Of a stretch of DNA of 10,000 nucleotides, positions 1 through 9,510 are shown piece by piece. Made by a program: the position numbers and the translations under genes. Under the pieces are notes generated by a model, which had not been told where the DNA came from, did not search any database, and saw nothing but the letters and a program-made list of their open reading frames with translations. The stretch's first letter is position 1; each line of letters begins with the position of its first letter. Source of the stretch: Halisarca cf. caerulea (taxonomy: Eukaryota; Porifera; Demospongiae; Chondrillida; Halisarcidae); NCBI GenBank assembly GCA_963170055.1, contig CAUJGJ010000442.1, positions 7,501 to 17,500 of the forward strand, in the 5' to 3' direction.

Positions 1-10
1 CCGAAAAACC

Positions 11-115
11 CGTCTGACGAGGGAATCGAACCCATAACCTCAGCACTACATGTCACCATCGCTAGCCGCTAAGCCATCAGGGACCTGCTGAATATTTACT
101 ATTGAAAGCGCTATT
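11..115 (-). mobile_element. tRNA-derived SINE-like element, copy 1
   Basis: On the minus strand, an A-box-like stretch (plus positions 62-76, minus core TGGCTTAGCGG) lies about 40 nt before a good B box (plus 21-33, minus GGGTTCGATTCCC). This is the internal Pol III promoter layout of a tRNA. The acceptor arm pairs only partly and the T stem has about three pairs, so this is not a sound tRNA gene. The sequence after the head (about 85-115, GAAAGCGCTATTTAT) recurs in diverged form beside a second tRNA-like copy at 150-272. That marks both as members of one repeat family. The boundaries are approximate. Confidence 0.55.
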
Positions 116-149
116 TATAGTTAAGCTATAGGTAATAGAGAAAAAAAAA

Positions 150-272
150 GATAAAAAGGTTTCGCGGTCGGGGCTCGAACCCTTGCACTCTTGCATGACA
201 AGCCAGTCACATCTTCACTACGCCAGCGGTGATCCTCTGAAAGTACACCACTAAAAGCACTATTTATTAAGA
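150..272 (-). mobile_element. tRNA-derived SINE-like element, copy 2
   Basis: This second minus-strand tRNA-like head has a B box at plus 171-182 (minus GGGTTCGAGCCC) and an A-box-like TGGCGTAGTG at plus 216-225. The D loop lacks the paired G18-G19 and the acceptor arm does not close, so it is degenerate. Beyond the B box on the minus strand lie T runs (plus-strand A runs at about 141-157) that could end Pol III transcription. The flank at about 255-268 (AAAAGCACTATTTATT) matches copy 1. The element ends about 30 bp before the ATG at 301. Confidence 0.5.
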
Positions 273-300
273 GACACCTATTCAGTCCACGACTCGCAAA

Positions 301-688
301 ATGGCGGCAGAAAGATATGCAAGTACAGCAAGTACAAATGCAATTATTGGTGCCTTTGAATCAATCAGGGAATGCTTGAAAGACGTGAAGACGCGAGATT
401 TGGTTGATCATATGTCTGCCAAAAAAAAGAGTTGCTTCATCGAGCTAAAAGAACGAGTTAAAAAGCTGCTTGCAGTTGTGAGGAATGCCGGACAAGAAGA
501 AAGTGGTACTCTTTGGAAAAACGGGTACCGGCAAAAGCAAAGTAATGAACGCTCTTTTGGGAAGGGAAATCCTCTCAAGTGGTTATGGTCATGTAACCAG
601 CAACGTCTGCTGCATTGAACGCGCAGCCGTGGAAAGAATTAGAGTCATTGTTGCGGACTCCAGCGAACACGAAGTAGAGTCGAACTTG
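301..688 (+). pseudogene. Mitofusin/Fzo-like GTPase, 5' fragment with frame break
   Basis: Mitofusins are outer-membrane dynamin-family GTPases that fuse mitochondria. Translation from ATG 301 (good context, AAAATGG) gives a helical N-terminal stretch of about 60 residues. This frame then yields no P-loop. The next frame, open from 482 with its own ATG at 485, encodes VVLFGKTGTGKSKVMNALLG, followed by a G2-like SSGYGHVTSN. The P-loop, the spacing and the SG-GH-T motif resemble mitofusin more than AIG1 or IRG GTPases. A good splice donor (TTG|GTAGGT) ends the exon at 688 in phase 0. The N-terminal part and the P-loop part are both conserved-looking, yet need a frame change between about 482 and 500. 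No intron of plausible size joins them. G3, G4 and the rest of the protein are not in the window. Either this is a decayed or truncated copy, the start is ATG 485, or there is an assembly indel. It sits where upstream EMC1 sequence would be expected. Confidence 0.6.
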
Positions 689-760
689 GTAGGTAGTATA
701 AATCTAAGGCTGCTTGTTATAGAGTAGTAATAGTACAGTACATGCTAGATCAAATCACAC

Positions 761-1085
<325 letters not shown>

Positions 1086-1116
1086 CAACATTCTATCCCT
1101 GTTCTGTACCTTGCAG

Positions 1117-3361
<2,245 letters not shown>

Positions 3362-3490
3362 CTGCTAGTGCATTCCATCTTAGTGTGTGTCTGTCAGTGT
3401 GTGGCCATGTTATATTATAATTATTATTATGAGTTTTCAGCATGTGTGTAAGTATTGTTTGATATATATAAATATATATGGTAACCATAC

Positions 3491-3504
3491 TAGTGTGTGT
3501 GTAT

Positions 3505-3558
<54 letters not shown>

Positions 3559-3573
3559 ATGTGTGTGTGTGCA
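3491..3573 (+). repeat. (GT)n microsatellite
   Basis: A mostly pure GT repeat, with GTAT variants at the start and GCAT variants near the end. It begins about 130 bp downstream of the EMC1 stop codon, in the presumed 3' UTR or flank. Confidence 0.95.
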
Positions 3574-3792
3574 TAGGCACATCTACACATACATGGATAG
3601 TTCCTACGTCATATAAATTGGAATATTATGATATGCAAGGGACATATGGTGTTAATTAAGTATGATATGTAGGCACATGTTGTAGTTAATGCATGCAAAT
3701 TGAACACAACATGAATACACATTCACATTGATTCACACACATGCGCTTGTGCATGTGCACGTCATGGGCAAAAGTACACATTCATATGTATA

Positions 3793-3890
3793 GGTTTTAA
3801 CCCTTTTCCGAGTTGTATAGCAATAATAATCACAACGCCTGAGGGCGGAGTGATTATTAATGCCATACAACGAGGAGGCGGGTTAAAACC
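3793..3890. repeat. 98-bp fold-back palindrome (MITE-like or structured RNA)
   Basis: The outer arms GGTTTTAACCC (3793-3803) and GGGTTAAAACC (3880-3890) are exact reverse complements. Inside, the left arm GTTGTATAGCAATAATAATC pairs with the right arm around 3850-3870 with about two mismatches. The centre is CGCC-TGAG-GGCG, a stem with a four-base loop. The whole stretch can fold into one long hairpin, interrupted mainly by a TTTTCC/GGAGGC bulge. This is the shape of a palindromic MITE or an extruding cruciform. No convincing target-site duplication is visible at its ends, and no ORF lies in it. Confidence 0.85.
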
Positions 3891-3895
3891 AGCTT

Positions 3896-3960
3896 CTAAA
3901 CTGATATGCGAAAGAGAGTTTAGTGTCTCGCTTGTGATTCACCTGCATTGAAAACAGGTG
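3896..3960. repeat. Two further short stem-loops after the palindrome
   Basis: CTAAACT (3896-3902) pairs with AGTTTAG (3917-3923) around a 14-nt loop. CACCTG (3940-3945) pairs with CAGGTG (3955-3960) around a 9-nt loop. They follow the 98-bp palindrome within a few bases, so three hairpins lie in a row. Each alone is short enough to arise by chance. Confidence 0.45.
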
Positions 3961-4280
3961 CCAATCAGTTGACTAATTTCCTTCTGTCAATTAACAAACC
4001 AAATTAAACCACAAAGATCTGTATTTTCCCAGCACTGCCATAGCATAGACCAATACAGATCACACTGCTTCTGTTTGAAGCATACAAACTTGCCAGAACC
4101 TCAGATGCTATACAGTGCATCCGTTGAAAACAAATATTTGAATCATGGGTGTATAATGTAATTTATGTAATTATTTTGTGTTCAAATTAATGCATGTCAA
4201 AATTTATTTTATTGTTTGTGATGAATGCAGTTTTGTATGTAGTCTGATCAGTTTAGAAGCAAAATCAGTTGTTACAATAC

Positions 4281-4527
4281 ATCATAGGACTGTTTGTGCA
4301 CTCTTGCAGAGTACCTTACAACTCACAGGGCTTAAATCCACAAATTTACATTTAAGCCTCACGTGCGGGTGAAATGGCAGCACTTAAATACATGCACCCA
4401 TGCAGTATATGTCATAGGACTGTTTGTGTACTCTTACAAAACACCATACGACTCATGGGCTTACAGTAGGTTCCATACGACTCATGGGCTTACAGTAGTT
4501 CCATGACTCATGGGCTTACAATAGGTT
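4281..4527 (+). repeat. Diverged segmental duplication and 28/29-bp tandem repeat
   Basis: The segment 4281-4334 (starting ATCATAGGACTGTTTGTG) recurs in diverged form at 4411-4463, a period of 130 bp. The end of the second copy is amplified locally. The unit CCATACGACTCATGGGCTTA starts at 4444 and 4473, and a shorter form CCATGACTCATGGGCTTA starts at 4501, giving a period of about 28-29 bp. Between the two large copies, GGCTTAAAT (4329-4337) and ATTTAAGCC (4350-4358) form a perfect 9-bp inverted repeat. Confidence 0.88.
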
Positions 4528-4728
4528 CCATTAATAATTAGCACTTAGTTCTGTATACATTGACAACACACAGTACATGCGATTGAGCAAATATAAAATA
4601 TCACAGACAATATGCAATAATACGTCAAACAATACCAGTGTTACTCAGCATCATGGTACATATGGTTCCCTACACACCATACATACATGTACATGAGACA
4701 AATCAATCATAGTTTGTACATCACATGC

Positions 4729-4920
4729 ACACATTAGTACAGACATTAGTACATACATTAGTACACATTAGTACAGACATTAGTACATACATTAGTACAC
4801 ATTAGTACAGACATTAGTACAGACAGTCCAGATTAGTACAGATATTAGTACAGACAGTACAGATTAGTACAGACATTAGTACAGACAATACAGATTAGTA
4901 CAGACGTTAATACAGACATC
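4729..4920 (+). repeat. ATTAGTACA minisatellite
   Basis: A tandem array built on the core ATTAGTACA with spacers CAT, GAC and CACG. It gives mixed 10- and 14-nt spacing (ACATTAGTACAGAC, ACATTAGTACATAC, CAGATTAGTACAGA). Copies become more diverged toward 4920. It lies just downstream of the SNX25 stop codon (4957) on that gene's strand, so it is probably transcribed as its 3' UTR. Confidence 0.92.
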
Positions 4921-4956
4921 AATATATACATAGGCATAGGCATAGATCCATAAGTG

Positions 4957-7938
4957 CTAAGTGAGGGTGGGCGTGTGGGCGAGGAGGTCCTCCTCAATTT
5001 CCTGCAGTTCAGGGACAATGGCTTGCATCAGTACTTCCAGGAACGCAAACACGAGTTGCTTATTAGCCCGAGGATTCTGAAAGGACAGAAATATCTTGTC
5101 CAAACCAGCTTGACAGTTCTGAGCACCAACAATACTCTGAATGAAAAATGGTGGATTTTTCAGCAATTTCGCTCTTGCTTCGTCTTGGGTTACTCTCTTC
5201 TCCTCTTCGCTGCGTGTTGGAGGTTTGGGGCGCGGTGCTCCTCCAGGCCACCAAGTATCCCTGAATACCTCCAAATAGTGGACCATCATTGGTTCGGAGA
5301 TGTACCATGCAACTGCCTCTTGCACCTGCCGGTCCAGATCAGAGCCAAACGCAAACTGTATCAGGTTCATGAGTCTCTTGCGTATGAGCATCTTCCAGTC
5401 TCCAAGCTCAAAAATCTCCACAAGCAGGGAGAAGAGTGGATCGACAAGAGATTCAAATTTCAGACCTGGAAGAATATCCTTCAACGTCGAAGACAATTTC
5501 TTCTCTTCTTCTGGTAAATCTTGTCTGAGTATGAGTTCGTATGGTGGGCTCAAAAACAGGAAGACTAGCTCGCAACTTTGTAGTTTCTCATCCATAACAA
5601 CTCTTCCAAGATACTCGGTGAGATGAGAGCTGTAGAGGTTGAGATCTGTGTCTGTTTTCACCGAGGAAGCTGAAGGAAACATATTCAGACTACCAATGAA
5701 TGACTTAGGACGTGGGGGGTTGGGAAACTTCAAGGATTCATTCATTTGTGAGAGTCGAGTGTGAAGAGTTTTGAATTCCGACAGCTTTCGGTTAACCACC
5801 CACCCATCTCGGTAGCGACCGGTAATGGATCCGTCAGACATTTCCGAGCTGATGGAGTTTCGCTCAGAAGCTTCAGACACCTTTGACGAAGCAGTACTTA
5901 CTTTCCTCTTGGGTTCGTCCATGATGCTGAAGAAGGGTGAGGAGGAAACAGATGCTGTGACTGAAGACAAATCTTCAAATGTATTCTCTCCATCATCAAG
6001 GCCCCCTCCAGCAGCACTGGAGTGACCAATCAGAATCATAAACATCGGATCCCCTGTGTCATCCATATCACACGGACTCACGGTCACTGTCCACTCTCCA
6101 ATAGACCCATACCAATCTGACATCCTATCTCTATAGTTTTCCAATTGGTGAATTTCTTCAATGATCCCTTTGCTTTGCTTCTCAAGAGCTTTCTTCCGCT
6201 GTGAAACTCCTTCGAGTTTAGCTGCACTGGAAGGCAGTTCTTCCAGAGAATGTGTGATATCGGATAGCTTGCCTTTCAGTTCCCTCAGTCTCTTCTCGTG
6301 CCGCCCTTCCTCCACCTCCTCCGTGAAGGACACGTTGGCTAGAGGGTCAACACCTGCTGTTGCGGCCTCTCGAATGGGCTCCTCTAGTACTACACTACTT
6401 GCCTGAGCCTTGCGCATCTCGAGGTAGTGGTGGCTGGTGAGGAAGCTGTGGTAGAACTGAGACTGGAGCTGGGAAGACAATCGCTTCATCACATCTCCAA
6501 CAACAGTACTGTCTGGTACATTTTCATCCACTGCTTGCTTCACTCTCTCCACCAACAGAGGCTCCAAGTCAACAAAACTTGATGCAGAAAATGCAAAGTA
6601 AGATGAATAGATGCGATTCAATTCCTTCTGCAGTAACTCTTCCTTCAAATCTCTCATGGCTTCAAGTTCTTCCCAGCAAGAGAGAAGGTGACTCATGCCA
6701 ATGTCCTTCAAAAAGGAAGAGAACACCTTGCGACATTCAGTGCTGGTTAGGAGTTGGTCAAATGACAGCCGAAGAGCCGGTGACGCAGACGAATGGAACT
6801 GGTTTGCCGTTGGTCCCAAAACAGACGTGATGTCAGCACCTCCGAGTTTCTTAATGCGCTTGTCACACACGTGAATGCATGTTCCAAGCTGCTTCACATA
6901 CGCAGGTAGGTTCTTACGCGAGCGCAACTGCTCGACCTTCTCCGCCGGCATGGGGATGTCGGGTCCACCAAGGCTACCTGTGTGCACACGTTCGCTCTTC
7001 ATCTTCATGACAGCCTTAGCTTGAATCATATCAATCAGGATCAGTTCACGAGTGTGCTGCAGTTCGTCCACGCTCGTGCACTTTTCTAGATATTTCACAA
7101 AATGTTCGTAAGTTTCGGCCTTTGCATACTTCGTTTTCGCCTTCTTTGCACCCTTCTCTCTCTGATCCAAGTAAGCTAACAGATGCTGGTTGAGAAAATC
7201 AGGATCGCACAGCCGTTCTATTGACGGCAGAACTATGTACGTGAGCAGAAACTCCCGCGAAAGCGTGCGTACCGCGCTGCTATGTAGAACGCCACGAGGA
7301 AGCGTGACGCAGAACAAAACGTCACAGACTTGTCGGAGGAATTCCAGCTCTCCCTCCGGACTGGAGAGGTACGGAAATCTGTCTAAGTTGGGCTGAAAGG
7401 GCGTCTGGAACTCAACACCATTTGCAACTCCAAATTTCTTCAACCATTGTAGGTGGTCTATCAAAACGGTTACCGTGTCCTGGCTCATCAGTCGCAACAT
7501 GTCCACTTTGTAGAGGCGGTCCTTTAGGGCGGCCAAAAAGCTCCATATTTCTGGCTGCAGGCTTCTGTAGAACTGCTCGTGGTCCCGCCCGAATCGCGCG
7601 TAGAAGGGAGCAATGTGGTGCTGCTGGACCAGGTCTAAGACTTCTTGAATCTTGCTGTCCAAATTCGGAGAGAACATGAAAGGAACTGAAGGAGAAGACG
7701 GATGCTGTTTTATGGAAACCATTCTCTGTGCAGCAATCCGGTGGTCGGTGTAGCTGGGATAGGTCTTTCTCCTTCTCGTCATTCTAGGTTCGCCAGTGAA
7801 CAGAGCAAGTGAAGAACCGATCACAACACCCATTAAACACAATAAAAAGGTGATCATAACTCCACTGAAGTGAAAGCAAACATAGGCTACTGGAATGAAG
7901 ACAATCAAAAAGTTCAAAATTATGGAGTAAGTAGCCAT
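4957..7938 (-). CDS. SNX25: Sorting nexin 25-like protein (PXA-RGS-PX-Nexin_C), single exon
   Basis: The start is ATG 7936-7938 with a strong context (GAAAATGGC); the frame stays open upstream only to a TTG at 7983. The protein has 993 residues. About residues 6-50 hold two hydrophobic segments (membrane anchor). PXA follows at about 95-290 (FYARFGRDHEQFYRSLQPEI), then RGS at about 392-505 (WEELEAM region), a coiled coil at about 545-605, PX at about 615-800, and Nexin_C at about 840-950 (VEIFELGDWKMLIRKRLMNL). The PX part keeps RKLSEF and the proline loop NPPRPK. It carries a Ser-rich insert of about 60 residues (about 640-705) before RKLSEF. Local matches such as SIGEW, LSEFKTLH and EIFELG, with domain order, point to SNX25 rather than SNX13, SNX14 or SNX19. 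The family acts in endosomal/ER membrane traffic and, in mammals, in TGF-beta receptor turnover. There is no intron in nearly 3 kb, unlike both neighbours. PUS3 is divergent and starts 123 bp away. Confidence 0.95.
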   Translation of the reverse strand: MATYSIILNFLIVFIPVAYVCFHFSGVMITFLLCLMGVVIGSSLALFTGEPRMTRRRKTYPSYTDHRIAAQRMVSIKQHPSSPSVPFMFSPNLDSKIQEVLDLVQQHHIAPFYARFGRDHEQFYRSLQPEIWSFLAALKDRLYKVDMLRLMSQDTVTVLIDHLQWLKKFGVANGVEFQTPFQPNLDRFPYLSSPEGELEFLRQVCDVLFCVTLPRGVLHSSAVRTLSREFLLTYIVLPSIERLCDPDFLNQHLLAYLDQREKGAKKAKTKYAKAETYEHFVKYLEKCTSVDELQHTRELILIDMIQAKAVMKMKSERVHTGSLGGPDIPMPAEKVEQLRSRKNLPAYVKQLGTCIHVCDKRIKKLGGADITSVLGPTANQFHSSASPALRLSFDQLLTSTECRKVFSSFLKDIGMSHLLSCWEELEAMRDLKEELLQKELNRIYSSYFAFSASSFVDLEPLLVERVKQAVDENVPDSTVVGDVMKRLSSQLQSQFYHSFLTSHHYLEMRKAQASSVVLEEPIREAATAGVDPLANVSFTEEVEEGRHEKRLRELKGKLSDITHSLEELPSSAAKLEGVSQRKKALEKQSKGIIEEIHQLENYRDRMSDWYGSIGEWTVTVSPCDMDDTGDPMFMILIGHSSAAGGGLDDGENTFEDLSSVTASVSSSPFFSIMDEPKRKVSTASSKVSEASERNSISSEMSDGSITGRYRDGWVVNRKLSEFKTLHTRLSQMNESLKFPNPPRPKSFIGSLNMFPSASSVKTDTDLNLYSSHLTEYLGRVVMDEKLQSCELVFLFLSPPYELILRQDLPEEEKKLSSTLKDILPGLKFESLVDPLFSLLVEIFELGDWKMLIRKRLMNLIQFAFGSDLDRQVQEAVAWYISEPMMVHYLEVFRDTWWPGGAPRPKPPTRSEEEKRVTQDEARAKLLKNPPFFIQSIVGAQNCQAGLDKIFLSFQNPRANKQLVFAFLEVLMQAIVPELQEIEEDLLAHTPTLT

Positions 7939-8061
7939 TTTCGTTGGTGAAGGGACTCCCCCGAAACCACGTGGATGATGCAATGCAATCGCCTACCCTG
8001 GATTCTGCAAGCTGGAAAACAAACCTTGGCCTCTATTCTCGCCTGCTCGTCTGCATCGAAA
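7939..8061. promoter_or_regulatory. Shared divergent promoter region of SNX25 and PUS3, with E-box palindrome
   Basis: Only 123 bp separate the SNX25 ATG (minus) and the best PUS3 ATG (plus, 8062), so both transcription starts must lie here or inside the opposite gene's leader. There is no TATA box at a sensible place. A CCACGTGG palindrome (7967-7974, E-box CACGTG) sits in it and could bind bHLH-ZIP factors such as USF or TFEB/MITF types. That last point is an inference from the motif alone. Confidence 0.6.
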
Positions 8062-8555
8062 ATGAAGAGAGCTTGTTCAGAGAAAGACGATTCGGAGCTC
8101 ATCCCCTCTAAAGTGGCCAAAAAGAAAAACTCGGAACCTTCTGTTGACTTGCAGGACAGGTCACAAAGTACCCCTGAAGGCAGTTGGGGAGGGAAAAATA
8201 AGACGAAAAAGAGCCGAGAAATTGACTGGAGTTTGTACGTACTTTAGATTTCTCCACATGCAGGATACATGAGTTTTGTCATGTACTGTTTTTCATGCAT
8301 ATTTCCTACCTTGTGTTGTAGTCATGGTTACTGTTGTTTCCATAGATACAAGAAGAGGCATATTGCTCTGAAGATTGCCTACCTAGGTTGGGACTATAAC
8401 GGTTTTGCCATCCAAGACACTCCTGGGGACACCATAGAGGTACGCAGTCTCATATTGTCTATATGAGAGCTTAGTCTTGCATAGCCAGACCCTAAGGAGG
8501 GTCTGATTCACGAGACTAATGAGAATTGGGTACTACATATGTTTTGTGCGGATTG

Positions 8556-8646
<91 letters not shown>

Positions 8647-8921
8647 ATGTGTGTGTGTATGTGTGTGTGTGTGTGTGCATATGAATTGCAGCTGACTGGA
8701 TACAATACATCCATACATGTAAATTCACATCAGGTACATATGCTCACATGTATGCCATACTCACAGTGTAGGTGTGCTCACATGTATGCCATACTCACTG
8801 TGTGTTTTTGTTCAGAGCAAAATATTTGAGGTTTTGGAAGTTGCAAAACTTGTAAAAGACATTAAGAAGGCCAAGTACTTTAAATGTGGTCGCACAGACA
8901 AAGGTGTATCAGCACTTGGAC

Positions 8922-8962
<41 letters not shown>

Positions 8963-8978
8963 GTGTTGTGTGTGTTGT

Positions 8979-9048
<70 letters not shown>

Positions 9049-9264
9049 TGTGTGTGTTGTGTCTGTATGTGTATGCATGCAAGTGTATGTGTGTGTTTGT
9101 GTATATTTAAGTGGTTATGTTGTTGGTGTATTCAGATTTTACCAATTTGTTTTTCACTACTATCTTACTTCCTTTGCAGGTCATATCATTGCAAGTGCGA
9201 AGTAATGTCCTCGAAGGCAAGGGAGTCATCACTCCTGAGGAGTGCAGAGCACATGAAAGAAAAG
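8062..9264 (+). CDS. PUS3: tRNA pseudouridine(38/39) synthase PUS3/DEG1, exons 1-4 (3' end beyond window)
   Basis: PUS3 is a TruA-family enzyme that isomerises uridine 38/39 in the anticodon arm of tRNAs. Exons are 8062-8234, 8346-8439, 8816-8923 and 9180-9264, and the frame is continuous through every junction (phases 2, 0, 0, 1). Donors are GTACGT, GTACGC, GTGTGT and GTATGA; all acceptors are pyrimidine-rich. Residues 1-55 are a Lys/Ser-rich, weakly conserved tail. The core starts at about 60 with KKRHIALKIAYLGWDYNGFA. FKCGRTDKGVSALGQ contains the catalytic Asp at about 117, close to its place in human PUS3. Exon 4 begins VISLQVRSN. The next expected block (a TruA ILNRxLPxDI motif) is not in the window, so the gene runs off the right edge. 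An in-frame ATG at 7975 could add 29 residues. Confidence 0.93.
8471..8519. mobile_element. 49-bp palindromic MITE-like element in PUS3 intron 2
   Basis: The terminal repeats TTAGTCT (8471-8477) and AGACTAA (8513-8519) are exact inverses. The core CAGACCCT-AAGG-AGGGTCTG (8486-8505) is a perfect 8-bp stem with a 4-base loop. TGAGA occurs on both sides (8464-8468 and 8520-8524), a possible target-site duplication with a 2-bp offset on the left. It is too short to encode anything, so it would be a non-autonomous fold-back element. Confidence 0.6.
8559..8678 (+). repeat. (GT)n microsatellite in PUS3 intron 2
   Basis: A pure GT run from 8559 to about 8643, followed by GCATGTGTGTGTGTATGTG variants to about 8678. 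Confidence 0.97.
8741..8800 (+). repeat. 34-bp tandem duplication in PUS3 intron 2
   Basis: TGCTCACATGTATGCCATAC at 8741 recurs at 8775, giving a period of 34 bp. Both copies continue TCAC. The second copy merges into the pyrimidine-rich acceptor of exon 3 (AG at 8814-8815). Confidence 0.85.
8924..9086 (+). repeat. (GT)n microsatellite starting at the PUS3 intron 3 donor
   Basis: The exon ends in CAG (8921-8923) and the intron opens with GTGTGTG, so the splice donor is the first unit of the repeat. The run is interrupted by TTTTGTGTTGTGTGTGTTG near 8959-8977, then is nearly pure to about 9045. It decays through GTTGTGTC and GTATGCATGC variants to about 9086. Confidence 0.95.
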
Positions 9265-9265
9265 G

Positions 9266-9510
9266 TATGAGGTTGTTGGGTGAGGGTGGGTGAGGGTGAA
9301 TGGGTGAGGGTGGGTGGGTGAAGATGGATGGGTGAGGGTAGATGGGTGAGGGTGGATGGGTAAGGGTGGATATGGGTGAAGATGGATGGCCGAGGGTGGG
9401 TGAGGGTGGGTGGGTGAAGATGGATGGCCGAGGGTGGGTGAGGGTGGGTGGGTAAGGGTGGATACGGGTGAAGATGGATGGCCGAGGGTGGGTGAGGGTG
9501 AATATTGAGG
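9266..9510 (+). repeat. G-rich GGGTGAGGGTGG minisatellite in PUS3 intron 4
   Basis: Degenerate tandem units of GGGTGA, GGGTGG, GATGGATG and GGTAAGGGTGG start right after the donor at 9265. A higher-order unit GAAGATGGATGGCCGAGGGT begins at 9378, 9416 and 9470 (spacing 38 and 54 bp). The sense strand has many closely spaced GGG runs, which suits G-quadruplex formation in the transcript. Confidence 0.92.

Larger units (their letters stand above)
3362..4956. other. Intergenic region between EMC1 and SNX25 (convergent 3' ends)
   Basis: No protein-coding exon was recognised in about 1.6 kb. The stretch takes in the presumed 3' UTRs of EMC1 (plus) and SNX25 (minus), which converge here. No canonical AATAAA was found shortly after the EMC1 stop. 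A minus-strand AATAAA (plus TTTATT near 4204) lies about 750 bp beyond the SNX25 stop and might serve that gene. The remainder is AT-rich and holds the repeats and hairpins listed separately. Confidence 0.6.

Noticed and set aside
11..230. Two functional tRNA genes on the minus strand
   Set aside because: B boxes are good, but acceptor arms do not pair over seven bases, the T stems are short, and the second D loop lacks GG. They are better explained as tRNA-derived repeats.
4729..4920. CRISPR-like array
   Set aside because: The repeats are short, with no unique spacers of constant length, in an animal-type locus. It is a minisatellite.
5896..5901. Perfect splice donor GTAAGT on the minus strand inside SNX25 (at the Lys-Val-Ser codons)
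   Set aside because: No acceptor with a pyrimidine tract in the right phase follows before the conserved RKLSEF block, so an intron is not supported.
4954..7679. Several plus-strand open frames of 60-190 codons across the SNX25 gene
   Set aside because: They are antisense shadows of a strongly conserved minus-strand protein, with no recognisable domain.
7939..7983. Fifteen-codon N-terminal extension of SNX25 beginning at 7983
   Set aside because: The codon at 7983 is TTG, not ATG. The ATG at 7938 has a strong context and directly precedes the expected membrane anchor.
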